The notes under the pieces were generated by a model, which searched no databases, was not told where the DNA came from, and was given only the letters and a program-made list of their open reading frames with translations. A stretch of 64,000 nt of DNA from Liolophura sinensis (Eukaryota; Mollusca; Polyplacophora; Chitonida; Chitonidae), in assembly GCF_032854445.1 (NCBI RefSeq), contig NC_088303.1, forward strand, positions 22,697,501 to 22,761,500. Direction: 5' to 3'. Below are positions 49,470 through 58,999 of this stretch, piece after piece; position 1 is the first letter of the stretch; the number at the start of each line of letters is the position of its first letter. The translations under genes were made by a program, and so were the position numbers.

Positions 49470-49660
49470 CCACGACCTTAGATCAAACCCGGGTAAGGTC
49501 ATACCAAAGACTAAACATGGTGCTTGTTGCTGACTCGATTGGCGCTCAGCATTGACAGGACAAAGCAAGGAGATAGGACTGGTTGGTCTTGTGTTGCTAT
49601 GTACACACATCAAATGACACGTCGTCGTTATGTGACTGAACAAGTGTTCAGGTGAACACA
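49470..49660 (+). mobile_element. SINE family C, truncated
   Basis: Contains CAAACCCGGGTAAGGTCATA, ATGGTGCTTGTTGCTG, GGACAAAGCAAGGAG and CGTCGTCGTTATGTGACTG. The middle of the family C body is deleted. Confidence 0.5.
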
Positions 49661-49839
49661 ATATACACCCCAACAAATGCATTTGTTTGAAATGTATAAA
49701 AGAATACCAGAAGCATTGTGGCGAGTATAACCCCTGAGGGGAATCTTCATCGCACGTGCACAAAGGTGTTCAAATCCAAACATTTTGCGGAAAACAGTTG
49801 GAGTTGTTTCCCGGACAAGAAATCATTTCTATTTATGTA

Positions 49840-50500
49840 GTATATATAAGGAAATGGCTATCTGGTTACCATAACAACACTCGAAAATGGACAAGTGTGA
49901 GTCGTGACACATCATCATCTTTGTTCCCATGTATCCACCAAATATTAAAACTCTGTGTGAAAAACTATGGGAGTTATAGCTGGACACGAAATGATATCTA
50001 TTTATATAGTGATGGAGTTATAGCCCGGACACGAGATCATATCTATTTATATAGTGTTGGAGTTATAGCCCGGACACGAAATCATATCTATTTATATAGT
50101 GTTGGAGTTATAGCCCCTACACGAAATATCTATTTATATAGTGTTGGAGTTATATCCCGGACACGAAATCATATCTATTTATATAGTATATATAGGGAAT
50201 CTGGCGATCTGGTAAACATGATAACGGCGACAATGAACAAATGTCAGTCTTGACGCATCGTTGTATGTTTGTATCCACCAATAGGTAAAACTCTACGCGG
50301 GAAACAGCTGGATTTACAGCCCAAACATGAAATCATATCTATCTATACAGTATATATGAGGAAAATGGCTATCTGGTTATCGTGTTAACGGCGAAAATGG
50401 ACAAGTGTGAGTCGCGGTACATCGTCATCTGTGTACCTATCTATCCACCTAAAATTAAAACTCTACGCAGAAAACTGTTGGAGTTATAGCCCGGACACCA
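49840..50500. repeat. Nested repeat: 45-bp units inside a longer unit
   Basis: From 49977 to 50180, five copies of GGAGTTATAGCCCGGACACG, then AAATCATATCTATTTATATA. Around them a longer unit (AATGGCTATCTGGTTA, ATGGACAAGTGTGAGTCG, then TCTACGC/GAAAAC) occurs near 49850, 50190 and 50345. Confidence 0.8.
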
Positions 50501-50640
50501 ATACGGACAGACGGACAGGCAGACAGCGGACAAAATCACTTTAACATAATACGCTTCGCCTAATGGCGGGGGCGTATAAAATTGGTGAGTACGACGTAAA
50601 ACCCCAAGGACAAATACATACATACATAAATACACACATA
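50500..50640 (+). mobile_element. Transposon terminus-like sequence
   Basis: CACCAATACGGACAGACGG, GACAGGCAGACAGCGG, then TAATGGCGGGGGCGTATAA and GAGTACGACGTAAAACCCC. The ACGGACAGACGG run and GGGGGCGTATAA motif look like a repeat end found widely in molluscs. It borders the nested 45-bp array. Confidence 0.3.
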
Positions 50641-50709
50641 CAACATTTGCACATACATCCAGTCAACTAAATACAAAAGCTTCATGGCCTTAACGGGACA
50701 ATGTCTTAC

Positions 50710-50753
50710 CTGAGTTGTGGGCAAGTTGGATGCGCACGTTTGCGATGCTGTCG
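50710..50753 (-). CDS. Linker exon of the LamG/PAN gene
   Basis: A 44-base stretch between CATTTTTTCAG and GTAAGACA on the minus strand. Two bases complete the phase-1 codon left by the LamG exon, then it reads TASQTCASNLPTTQ and ends in phase 0. The strong splice signals, correct phase and a Thr/Ser/Gln-rich composition matching the next exon support it. On its own it is too short to be certain. Confidence 0.6.
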
Positions 50754-51267
50754 CTGAAAAAATGGAGAGTAAGAATTTGTGGAAAGACTGTCAAGATTGC
50801 CTAAAACATGAAAAACAAAAATGCCTGTACACGCCAAGACAATGACAAACTGCCATGTCTGAATAATCTCATGTCGCAAGAAGATTCAATCAAGAGAAAT
50901 CGCAGAGATTAGATAAAGAGGGACGTTAATACACCGAGGGTAACTGAAAAAGTTAAATGTATGAAAATACGGTGTGTATAAAATATCAACAATTTATAAT
51001 GTATAATAAAATTAAATGTGATAAAATGGTACAGATGAATAACGACAAGACAAAGTTTCCTAAAAACAGTTAACACAATTCCTGAGATGATCAATGCTCA
51101 TTTAAATAATGTAGTCGGGCAAAGCCTCAGATTGTGGACAAACATTAATGCAAATGCTCGATTCCTACACTCTCACAGTTCCTGCATGAAACCTTCTGTT
51201 TTCACAGGATGCTTGTGTGTCTGCTTGCGACGGTAGTGTGTGTGTGGAGGGGGGGGAGGGGGGTGTC

Positions 51268-51500
51268 TCCTAGGTGGTCACCACGCCAGCGCGGCGCAAT
51301 GACCCAGCCACCTCTCAACAATGCGGTCGCTGTGAGTTCGTCCAGCTCATGCAGCTTCCTCTCCGGCCGTACATGAAAAGGTCTGCACCAACCCGCGGAT
51401 GGCCGTAGGCTTCCACCCGGTTTCCTCCCACCACAATGCTGGCCTCCGTCGAAAAGATATAATTCTTGAGCACGGCGTAAAACCCCAATCAAATAAGTCA
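51268..51500 (+). mobile_element. SINE family A, diverged
   Basis: CAATGCGGTCGCTGTGAG, CTCCGGCCGTACATG, GTTTCCTCCCACCACAATG and TTCTTGAGCACGGCGTAA are all recognisable. The head is degraded. Confidence 0.75.
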
Positions 51501-52539
51501 AACTTGGAAAAGTTCTTAGTAATTTGACAAAGGCCGGTGGTTTACTCCGACTGTGATTTCCTCAACTCATAAACCTGGCTGCTATGTTTAAATTAAACAT
51601 TTTTCGAGCGCAGAGTTAAACAACAATCAAATAAATAGAAAAATAAAAAAATAAAAATAAATCAACACAGACCCTTAATGTGAATAGCACCAAAATATCA
51701 TGGAATTGCTCACAATTCATTTTCGAGAAAACTACAAAAAACTTAGTTAAAACTCAAATGTGGTTAGTGTTAGGTAAAATGCATATATATGTACGCGGGC
51801 CTGGGATTGGTGTTTTTAATTACTTAGGACTGAATTAGGTCCTAATTGACAAGAGACCGAATTTCACTGGTTGCGTTTCAAATTTTTTCCACCTATCACA
51901 GTGTCGTTGCTTCTCTGGCTTACTCACTATGCTGCTGTCTTAGGTGATTGCGTCTGCATTAGTTATATCAGAAGAAATACAGAAATGACATTAGAGGTTA
52001 CAGGCCCATCATTATTCCAGAAGCTGTGGTCAACGCCCTGTTGCCCAAGATTGCTGCACAGGTTCTCTATTTTGACATCGATTTCACCAGTCTCTGTCTA
52101 AGTTGTATTCACACACAACCTAGCCTGAATTGGCGCATATTTGTTGCTGACTTCGAGATATCTTTACCTCTCACTGGTCTGTGTCTCACAGCAGTTTGGA
52201 CAAAAGGATCCATCTTGATATTGTTTGTTGTCGTATTCAGAATCAATGGTATCGATGGAGTTCGAAAGTTTAGTTTTCATAGTGTTGTCAGTTGGTAAAT
52301 AGAGGAGTATTGATTGGTCAGGCCAATTAAGTTTTATTAGAACCTATGGACAATTTTGTCGTGCAAACACCATACAACACTGGTTGTCTTTATTACTGTC
52401 ACCAAATCATTTGTCACGTGATCATGGGGCTGAACTGAGGGAGAAGCTAGTTCCATGGCATGGTCGGGGAAAGATAGCTCCAGACGATGCGCTTTAGTGA
52501 CAAGGAAGAGCTCTGATTTGATACCTCGGATTATCTCAA

Positions 52540-53013
52540 ATTTATTTATTTTCCTGTTTATTTATTTATTTATTTATTTATTTCTTTACTCATTTATTTC
52601 TTTATTTACTAATTTATTTCTTTATTTATTTACTTATTTATTTGATTGGTGTTTTACGCCGTACTCAGGAATATTTCATTCATACAACGGCGGTTAGCAT
52701 TATGGTTGCCGGAAATTGGGCAGAGCGCGCGGGAGAAACCCACGATCATCCGCGGGTTGCTCAGAGCTTATTTTTTGGTTATAGAAATTAAAATTTTGTA
52801 CCTCTCATCAATGTTATCTTATGACAGATGTGTCCAAATTTCGACTTCCATTACCCAAGACCAACCATTGTATACAGAGTTTTTAAATCTTGACTTAAGT
52901 CAGAAAGGGCTTCGTGGAATCGGCCCCTGGACTTCACAGCGATTGCACTGGTAAGAGGCTCCTGGGTCAAGGTGCCGTGCTGACAGGCTAACCACCTCGG
53001 CCAGGGAGGCCCC
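52540..53013 (-). mobile_element. SINE family A split by a ~150-bp insertion
   Basis: A long TTTA-rich tail and the element's 3' half (52540-52765) are separated from the head half (52928-53013, CTTCACAGCGATTGCACTGG, then CTGGGTCAAGG and a decayed head) by about 160 bases of unrelated sequence. The inserted piece ends GGGCTTCGTGGAATCGGCCC, a motif I associate with a non-autonomous transposon end. Confidence 0.6.
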
Positions 53014-53218
53014 GATAATCCCATAATGACGTGGTATATGACGCTTTCAACTAAAAACCCGTGTTCATACTGGCACCTCACGCTGGTATCACGGAGCTGT
53101 TACACGGCCCGACTTTTACATTTGTTCTTTGCATCCCTTTATAAACATGTCTCTGCAGTTTACTCGGTGATGTGGGTACACAGTCAATGTATTGTATCAC
53201 CTACGTTCAAATTCTAGA

Positions 53219-53492
53219 GGGGCCTCCGTGGCTCAGTCGGTTAGCGCGCTAGCGCAGCGTAATGACCCAGAAGCCTCTCACCAATGCGGTCGCTGTGAGT
53301 TCAAGACCAGCTCATGCTGCCTTCCTCTCCGGCCGTACGTGGGAAGGTCTGCCAGCAACCTGCGGATGGTCGTGGGTTTCCCCCGGGCTGTGCCCGGTTT
53401 CCACCCACCATAATGCTGACCGCCGTCGTATAAGTGAAATATTCTTGAGTACGGCGTAAAACACCAATCAAAAAAAAAAAAAAAAAAAAAAA
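53219..53492 (+). mobile_element. SINE family A, full length, pure poly-A tail
   Basis: Complete head, core and 3' end. The tail is an uninterrupted A run of about 24 rather than the AAATA repeat of other copies. TCAAATTCTAGA flanks it at 53207-53218 and 53493-53504. Confidence 0.92.
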
Positions 53493-53639
53493 TCAAATTC
53501 TAGATGACAGATTTAATATGGGTTTCTTAATGAGAAAAATTATAAATCTTACATGTTATATCTGCTCCAATACAAACAGGGATGTCATCTTATCATATCT
53601 TTCTATCTTGATAGTTTACCTCGTTATACTTCAGTTTTT

Positions 53640-53800
53640 TCTTTTGTTTTTTGTTTTTTTTTTTTTGTTTTTGTTTTTTTTTTGATTGGGGTTTTACGCA
53701 GTACTCAAGAATATTTCACTTATACTACGGCGGCCGCATTATGGTGGGGGGGAAACCCACGACCCTCCACAGGTTGCTGAAAGACCTTCCCACGTAAGCG
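53640..53800 (-). mobile_element. SINE family A, truncated at the head
   Basis: A T-rich tail (with G interruptions), GGGTTTTACGCAGTACTC, ATTATGGTGGGG and GTTGCTGAAAGACCTTCCC, then an abrupt end. Confidence 0.75.
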
Positions 53801-53959
53801 TTCTTTTGCAGAAATGCCCACTTATTGTTGACGTGGAGCTTTCCTCTTGTGCCTTCAAACAATTGTTGAACATGTCCATAGGTGTGAAGATTATAGAATT
53901 AAAAGTTTTGAATCAACAATGCCGTGGTTAGTGGTCATCTACAGATGACAAAGACTTAC

Positions 53960-54655
53960 TTGGTACTGCTGCTATCCACCTTCCCTTTTTGCAATTGTTT
54001 AACACTGTACTATCCATTTCCCCTTCACTTATAAGTGCCGTGTAGATTTGTATGCATGCAATTCTTCCGACGAAAGGCGACATTGCATTGCTGAAAGGGT
54101 TCCCCACACGAAGATTTCCGCCATTTGGCAATGAAACATAATCATCAAAGTCTTCATCAATGTCTATGACTTTTTCAGTGTCTACAAACACCTTGATGAC
54201 ACCGTTACTCTTCTCACGAAGGAACCCCAGTTGTAACCACTGGTTTGTTGGTAGACTGTAACTCTCCGACACGGACCCAAGCGACCCGGTTCCCCCTGCT
54301 CCAAACACCTCAACGTGCAAGTGCGAACTAGTCGACCAGACCTTGAATACGTCATTTCTACCGCTGTCTACGTAGTGGAAAAGCGTGACACTGCTACTTG
54401 TCGAAAAGAAAAATGCAGACACCATGAAGTCAGTGCCAAAGTAATCCCCACCGTTGTTTATTTCAATCACAGTTGTGGCGTCAACACTCAGGCTTTGTGT
54501 GCTACCTAGAGCCGAGGGACCATGGTCGAACACACAGTTTGATAGTAGAGCGTTATACGTTCCAGACTTCGTTTCCGTCCCGTACGATTCCTCTGTCAGT
54601 GGCCAGACGCAGTCCGGATCTTGATAGTTACCGACAACCACAACAACGATAACAT
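53960..54655 (-). CDS. Extracellular LamG (laminin G-like/ConA-like) domain exon
   Basis: A 696-base exon between TTTCTTTGCAG and GTAAGT, phase 1 at both ends, typical of shuffled extracellular modules. It encodes about 231 residues. After a Val-rich stretch come GNYQDPDCVWPL, paired cysteines (CVW, NCVFDHGP), central beta-strand sequence (VSAFFF, LHVEVFG, NQWLQLGFLRE, VIKVFVDTEKV) and the closing FVGRIACIQIY followed by LNNCKKG. The WxQLGF, GxIKVFVD and GRIACIQIY pattern marks the Laminin_G_3/concanavalin-like fold of secreted lophotrochozoan proteins. No catalytic function is implied; such domains bind glycans or proteins. It continues into the linker exon at 50710-50753. The frame stays open past the donor into the intron, so the splice site decides the end. 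Confidence 0.85.
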
Positions 54656-54730
54656 CTGCAAAGAAAACGACTACGGTTGAGTGGTGGGTAACTTCACTGT
54701 GTCATGATGGAGGATGAAGTATATACTTAC

Positions 54731-54807
54731 GAGTGAAATAAGAAGAACCTACAGACAGCGTGGTTTGTGGTTGAGCTATCCCGACAACCAAACGGCTGGA
54801 AAATGAG
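54731..54807 (-). CDS. Candidate exon upstream of the LamG exon
   Basis: On the minus strand a stretch between AATAATTCAG and CTCGTAAGT stays open in the frame needed to join the LamG exon (its last base C is the first base of a split His codon). It reads SRLVVGIAQPQTTLSVG, then SSYFT. A second acceptor after TTTTCCAG would start it at 54795 in the same phase. The donor is strong and the acceptor pyrimidine tract weak. A SINE (54846-55114) sits just upstream of the acceptor. No initiator Met is present, so the signal-peptide exon is elsewhere. Confidence 0.45.
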
Positions 54808-54845
54808 CTGAATTATTTTTGTTTGTGATTTATTATTATCTATTA

Positions 54846-55114
54846 GGGGCCTCCGTGGCTCAGTCGGTTAGCGCGCTGGCGCAGCGTAATGACCCTGGAG
54901 CCTCTCACCAATGCGGTCGCTGTGAGTTCAAGTCCAGCTCATGCTGGCTTTCTCTCCGACCGTAAGTGGGAAGGTGTGCCAGCAACCTGCGGATGGTCGT
55001 GGGCTTCCCCCGGGCTCTGCCCGGTTTCCACCCCACCATAATGCTGGCCGCCGTCGTATAAGTGAAATATTCTTGCGTACGGCGTAAAACACCAATCAAA
55101 TAAATAAATAAATA
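54846..55114 (+). mobile_element. SINE family A, full length, with 14-bp target duplication
   Basis: A complete copy ending in AATAAATAAATA. ATTATTATCTATTA flanks it at 54832-54845 and 55115-55128. It lies about 40 bases upstream (minus strand) of the candidate exon at 54731-54807, so it probably sits inside an intron of the LamG/PAN gene in antisense orientation. Confidence 0.92.
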
Positions 55115-55584
55115 ATTATTATCTATTAAACCGGTATCGGATTACTGGTGTGATAAGTGTGTATATTTGTCATCCCTTAAATAACATTTTTAAATCATAT
55201 GGCCGCTCATATGGCGAAATAAATGTCAATATTTTTAACTTACTCGCAAGAATATATAGTCAACGATTTTTACATATGCACTCAGTCACACAGATACTCG
55301 CTTGCTATGTATCTATTCTGTGTGATTTCAACGGGCAAAATCTTTAGCCCAATAAGGTCGTGTCCTTGACACAACACGACCCCTGAAAAGATGGTATATC
55401 CACGTGCTTACAAGGTCACGCTAGGGCTGGAACCCGAGGGTCAGGTTTGAGTATGTTCATTTTCTCAGTAATCTCTTTTGCATAAATGCCTCAAACGTGA
55501 TAAATCTTTCCGCAACTCTTTTGTTCAAGTCAGTAAGAGTATTTTCCAGACAAGTAATGATTGAAAACTGTGGCGTCTGATTGA

Positions 55585-56245
55585 AAATGTATCACAGGGT
55601 CGTGTCACGTCTGTGGAAATTGCAATTTACAGGGAATGCGGGACCTTTTCTTGACGTAGCCGTTTGTATGAAGTTTCGGTCCGTCACGTCTAGGGAAGTA
55701 GTGCAAAAAGATAAACGAACCATTAATGACGCTTGGCAATGTGGTTTGTGTCCATCGGACAACATCATGTATGGAGAAGTTGTAGAACAGAATCAGGAAA
55801 CATTAATCGCAATGCAGACTACAAAAGAATATATAGGAGCCCTTGGTTAAAATGACAAAGGGGTTTCTGTAAACTTTTTGACTCACCAGGTCATATTACA
55901 TCTAAGGGAATGTACAGCAGAATAAGGAGCCATTGGTTACATAGACGAAGTGCTTTATTTAAAAGTTTTGACTCACGAGGTCATGTCACGTAGAAGAATG
56001 TATAGCAGAATAAGGGGCCATTATTTAAAATGACAAAGTGGTCTGTGTCATGTTTTTGACTCACTAGGTCATATCACGTCTAGAGGAATTGTACAGCAGA
56101 ATATAAAGGATCCATTAGTTTGCTTTTAGTGTTTTGCGTAAAGCTATGTGCTCATCAAATCATATATCGCCCAGAGGAATTGTACAGCGAATACGGAGCC
56201 ATTAGTTACAATGACAAAGTGGTTTATGTATAAAGTTTGTTTCTT
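55585..56245. repeat. ~90-bp tandem repeat, about six diverged copies
   Basis: Units share TTTTGACTCACxAGGTCAT, CACGTCTAGAGGAAT, GTACAGCAGAATAAGGAGCC and AATGACAAAGTGGTTT. TTGACTCAC starts near 55878, 55967 and 56057. Confidence 0.75.
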
Positions 56246-57151
56246 CGAATTTAGCAGAAAATGAATCCAATCTAATGCGTGCGATGGAGCACTAAATGTG
56301 GTGAAGTAATTCTAGCAACTTGAAACTGTTGTCCGGAATAAATGTGCTGCTTTTGTCACGTGCACGATCACCCTAAATACGACGGAGCGAGGCTTCCGGT
56401 CTGGGTAGGATGACTTCACCAGGAACGTGATGTGGGAAGTTATAGTGCGGTAGATTTTCATCGCCTGTGTAAGCTCACGAACAACTACAAACATTTAATA
56501 TGCAGAGAAATGTTAAGAACAATAACTACATTTCTACCCCAATACCCAAGCGCAAGAGCAACGAGCTTTTTTATCATTCATTGTGGACGAAGTGAAATTT
56601 GTGTTATGGAAAAATATGAAACAGTGAAGTCTGATTAAACTTCCTGAGATCCTACCCAAGTCCATTAGTCGTGCCATATTTATGTCTGTCCCGTGACATT
56701 CACGGGCACATGCCAGGTACCTGTACCCGTTTACGAGACATTGCCAGTGACATAAGAAAACGGTGCGGGCTGATTTTCATAATATACATGGTAAGTAATT
56801 GCCTTCAAATGACACTTTTCACACCAAAGTTCATATATTTCATGCTTATAGTGGGAAAGGCAATTAGCGGTGCAAGTAAATGGGGACTAGTTTCTTTTAT
56901 TTCTCTGTGTCAGTAGATACTAATCATTGTCAATCAGAGGGTTTATTTGTTGGAAGTTTGCTCGCCCACTTTCTGGTTATTTCTGGTTTCAACGAATATT
57001 TAACTTTCAAAGACTGTAAACTTCTAACACCAACAATGCCTGACACTGAGGACGCACACTCTCTTGCATAATTTCAAATTGTTTTATAGTTTGATGACTA
57101 ATTAAATATCTTCGATGTTATATCGGTTTGTGTTGTTGCTGTTATATATTT

Positions 57152-57458
57152 GCATGCGTGCTTGGGGTTTAAGGTCGAACAAGTTTTCGGTCATATAACG
57201 ACGATTCATTAGGTGTGTGTAAATATACTGTGTCTTTTTCAGTGTAGCAGGGCGAGCCCTTCCGCCACTGAAGTATCATGCCGAAGACACCTGACATGAC
57301 ACCCCATCCAGTCACATATACTGACGCCGGGCCTACCAGTCCTGTTTCCTTGCTCTAACCCCTCAGTGCTGAGCAACAAACGAGGCAGCAATAAATACCA
57401 TTTTTAAAGTGTTTGGTATGATCCGACCCGGGTGTAATCCCGGCTCTCCCGACGCTCC
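57152..57458 (-). mobile_element. SINE family C, near full length
   Basis: In reverse orientation: GGGATTACACCCGGGTCGG (tRNA-like B-box region), AAAATGGTATTTATTGCTGC, GTGACTGGATGGGGTGTCAT, TGATACTTCAGTGGCGG and TCGTCGTTATATGACCG, ending CCAAGCACGC. This is the longest family C copy here. Confidence 0.65.
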
Positions 57459-58149
57459 AACAATTAGGCCTGTTGTTGTTATTGTGATAAAGATACACTT
57501 TGAAGCGCTTTGTTTCAAAATGAAATATAGAGCTAGACCTGAGTACTTAGTTTTCTTTTTTTAAATAATATATGTGTTGTGGAGGATTAATCGTGATTTG
57601 AAACATTCTGCGAACGATTGTTCAGGCTATAGGATTATAACCTGTTAATAACGATTTGTCGGACGCGAAACTGAAAAAAAAGTAAAATAAAAAATTCCTC
57701 TATCGAAGAGCTCAGCTTCGCGATATGTCGATAATTCATTTCCCGTTCTAGTCACAGTTTTCTTAGTCAAAAGGAAAGTTCTAAGCTGCACTCGTGATGT
57801 AAGTCAAGAAAGGTTAAATAATTGAAGTAACCAAAACAATCATCTAAATCTTTTGATGACTTTCGTCTCGCGATATCCGGATAATCATATCAAAGGGGAG
57901 AATGTCACCATGGAGAGAATCTCTAAATGGATCCACCTCATGAGACCTGATTTAATTTTATAAGAAGCAACTTTTTACGATAAGACCTTGGTGCCTCGAG
58001 CATACAAGAAAAGGCCTTTTTCAGAGGGCTAAGTAAGTTTTAAGATATATTTTTTTCTTGTTGACCTAACCGCTTTACAAATGAATTATGTGGTTAAAAC
58101 ATACTAAGAGTATGACAAAAGGTGCCAAAACTTTAACATTTCAACGTGT

Positions 58150-58455
58150 ATTATATGTGCCCTATCCCACTGTGGCTCCTGTCCGATTACGCCCCTACCC
58201 TTCCCCTATGTCCCCTATCTGACTATGGACCCTACCTGATTATGGTCCGTACCCGACCACGGCTTCTGGCCCACTACGGTCCCTACCCGACTACGGCCCT
58301 CACGCGCTATGTCCCTACCCAACTATTTCTCCTACCTGACTATGTCCCCCACCCGACAACGACCACTACACGACTATGTCCTACACGACTACCTGACTTA
58401 TCCGACTATGGTCACCACCCGTTGACACCCTCTGCCCGATCTATCTCGACTATGT
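58150..58455. repeat. ~20-bp C-rich tandem repeat
   Basis: Variants of CCCTACCCGACTACGG and CCCTACCTGACTATG repeat about 15 times. The sequence is C-rich on the plus strand. Confidence 0.75.
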
Positions 58456-58478
58456 GGCCCCCATCAGTGCCTTTAATA

Positions 58479-58569
58479 CTGATTTATTTGATTGATTGGT
58501 GTTTTACGCCGTACTTAAGAATATTTCACTTATACGACAGCGGCCAGCATTATGATGGAAGAAAACCGA
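58479..58569 (-). mobile_element. SINE family A, 5'-truncated, with target duplication
   Basis: Only the 3' 90 bases of the element are present (tail to CATTATGATGGAAGAAAACC). GCCTTTAATA flanks it at 58469-58478 and 58570-58579. This is classic 5' truncation during target-primed reverse transcription. Confidence 0.8.
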
Positions 58570-58661
58570 GCCTTTAATAAAAAGATACTTACAGATTATG
58601 AAGAAAGGAAAATTCACAACCTAGGTTGGTACGAAAGGTCATCCTAGCAGGTCAGATAACC

Positions 58662-58906
58662 CTAGTCTGAAACTGAATTAACAACTTCATGAACATTTTC
58701 CTGGAGGAGTAACTGGTCAGTCGTAGTGCACGCTAGTGTCATGAGTATGTCAGGTGCATCCCACTCGGCGGGCTGGACTGTGGCGTTGGCAAGGGAGCAG
58801 CAGGCGTGGGCCGCTTGCAGCAGGACGGACAAATCAATCCCAATCCGCCCGTGTCCCTCAGTCTGGATGAGGGCTCGTCTCTCGTCAGTCCTGCTGCGCC
58901 TCTCCA
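58662..58906 (-). CDS. Unidentified probable terminal coding exon, GC-rich
   Basis: On the minus strand the acceptor TTGATTAATCAG is followed by 245 bases open to TAG at 58662-58664. GC content is markedly higher than the flanks. The translation has the look of a helical protein: RALIQTEGHGRIGIDLSVLL, then AAHACCSLANATVQPAEW, then DILMTLACTTTDQLLLQE and an end in VVNSVSD. I do not recognise the family. It would be the last exon of a gene lying to the right on the minus strand. The opposite strand is also open but gives no protein-like pattern. ATTAAA on the minus strand near 58578-58573 could serve polyadenylation. Confidence 0.45.
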
Positions 58907-58999
58907 CTGATTAATCAAGGCTAGGTGTTGTCTCAGAGGTCGCCTTAAGGGTGGTATTGATCACTCCAGATAACCAACAACTCCCATTAATAGCCACAC

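Noticed and set aside
56671-56790. Plus-strand exon ending at ATACATGGTAAGTAATT
   Set aside because: Only the donor is convincing. There is no good acceptor or start, and the translation is unremarkable.
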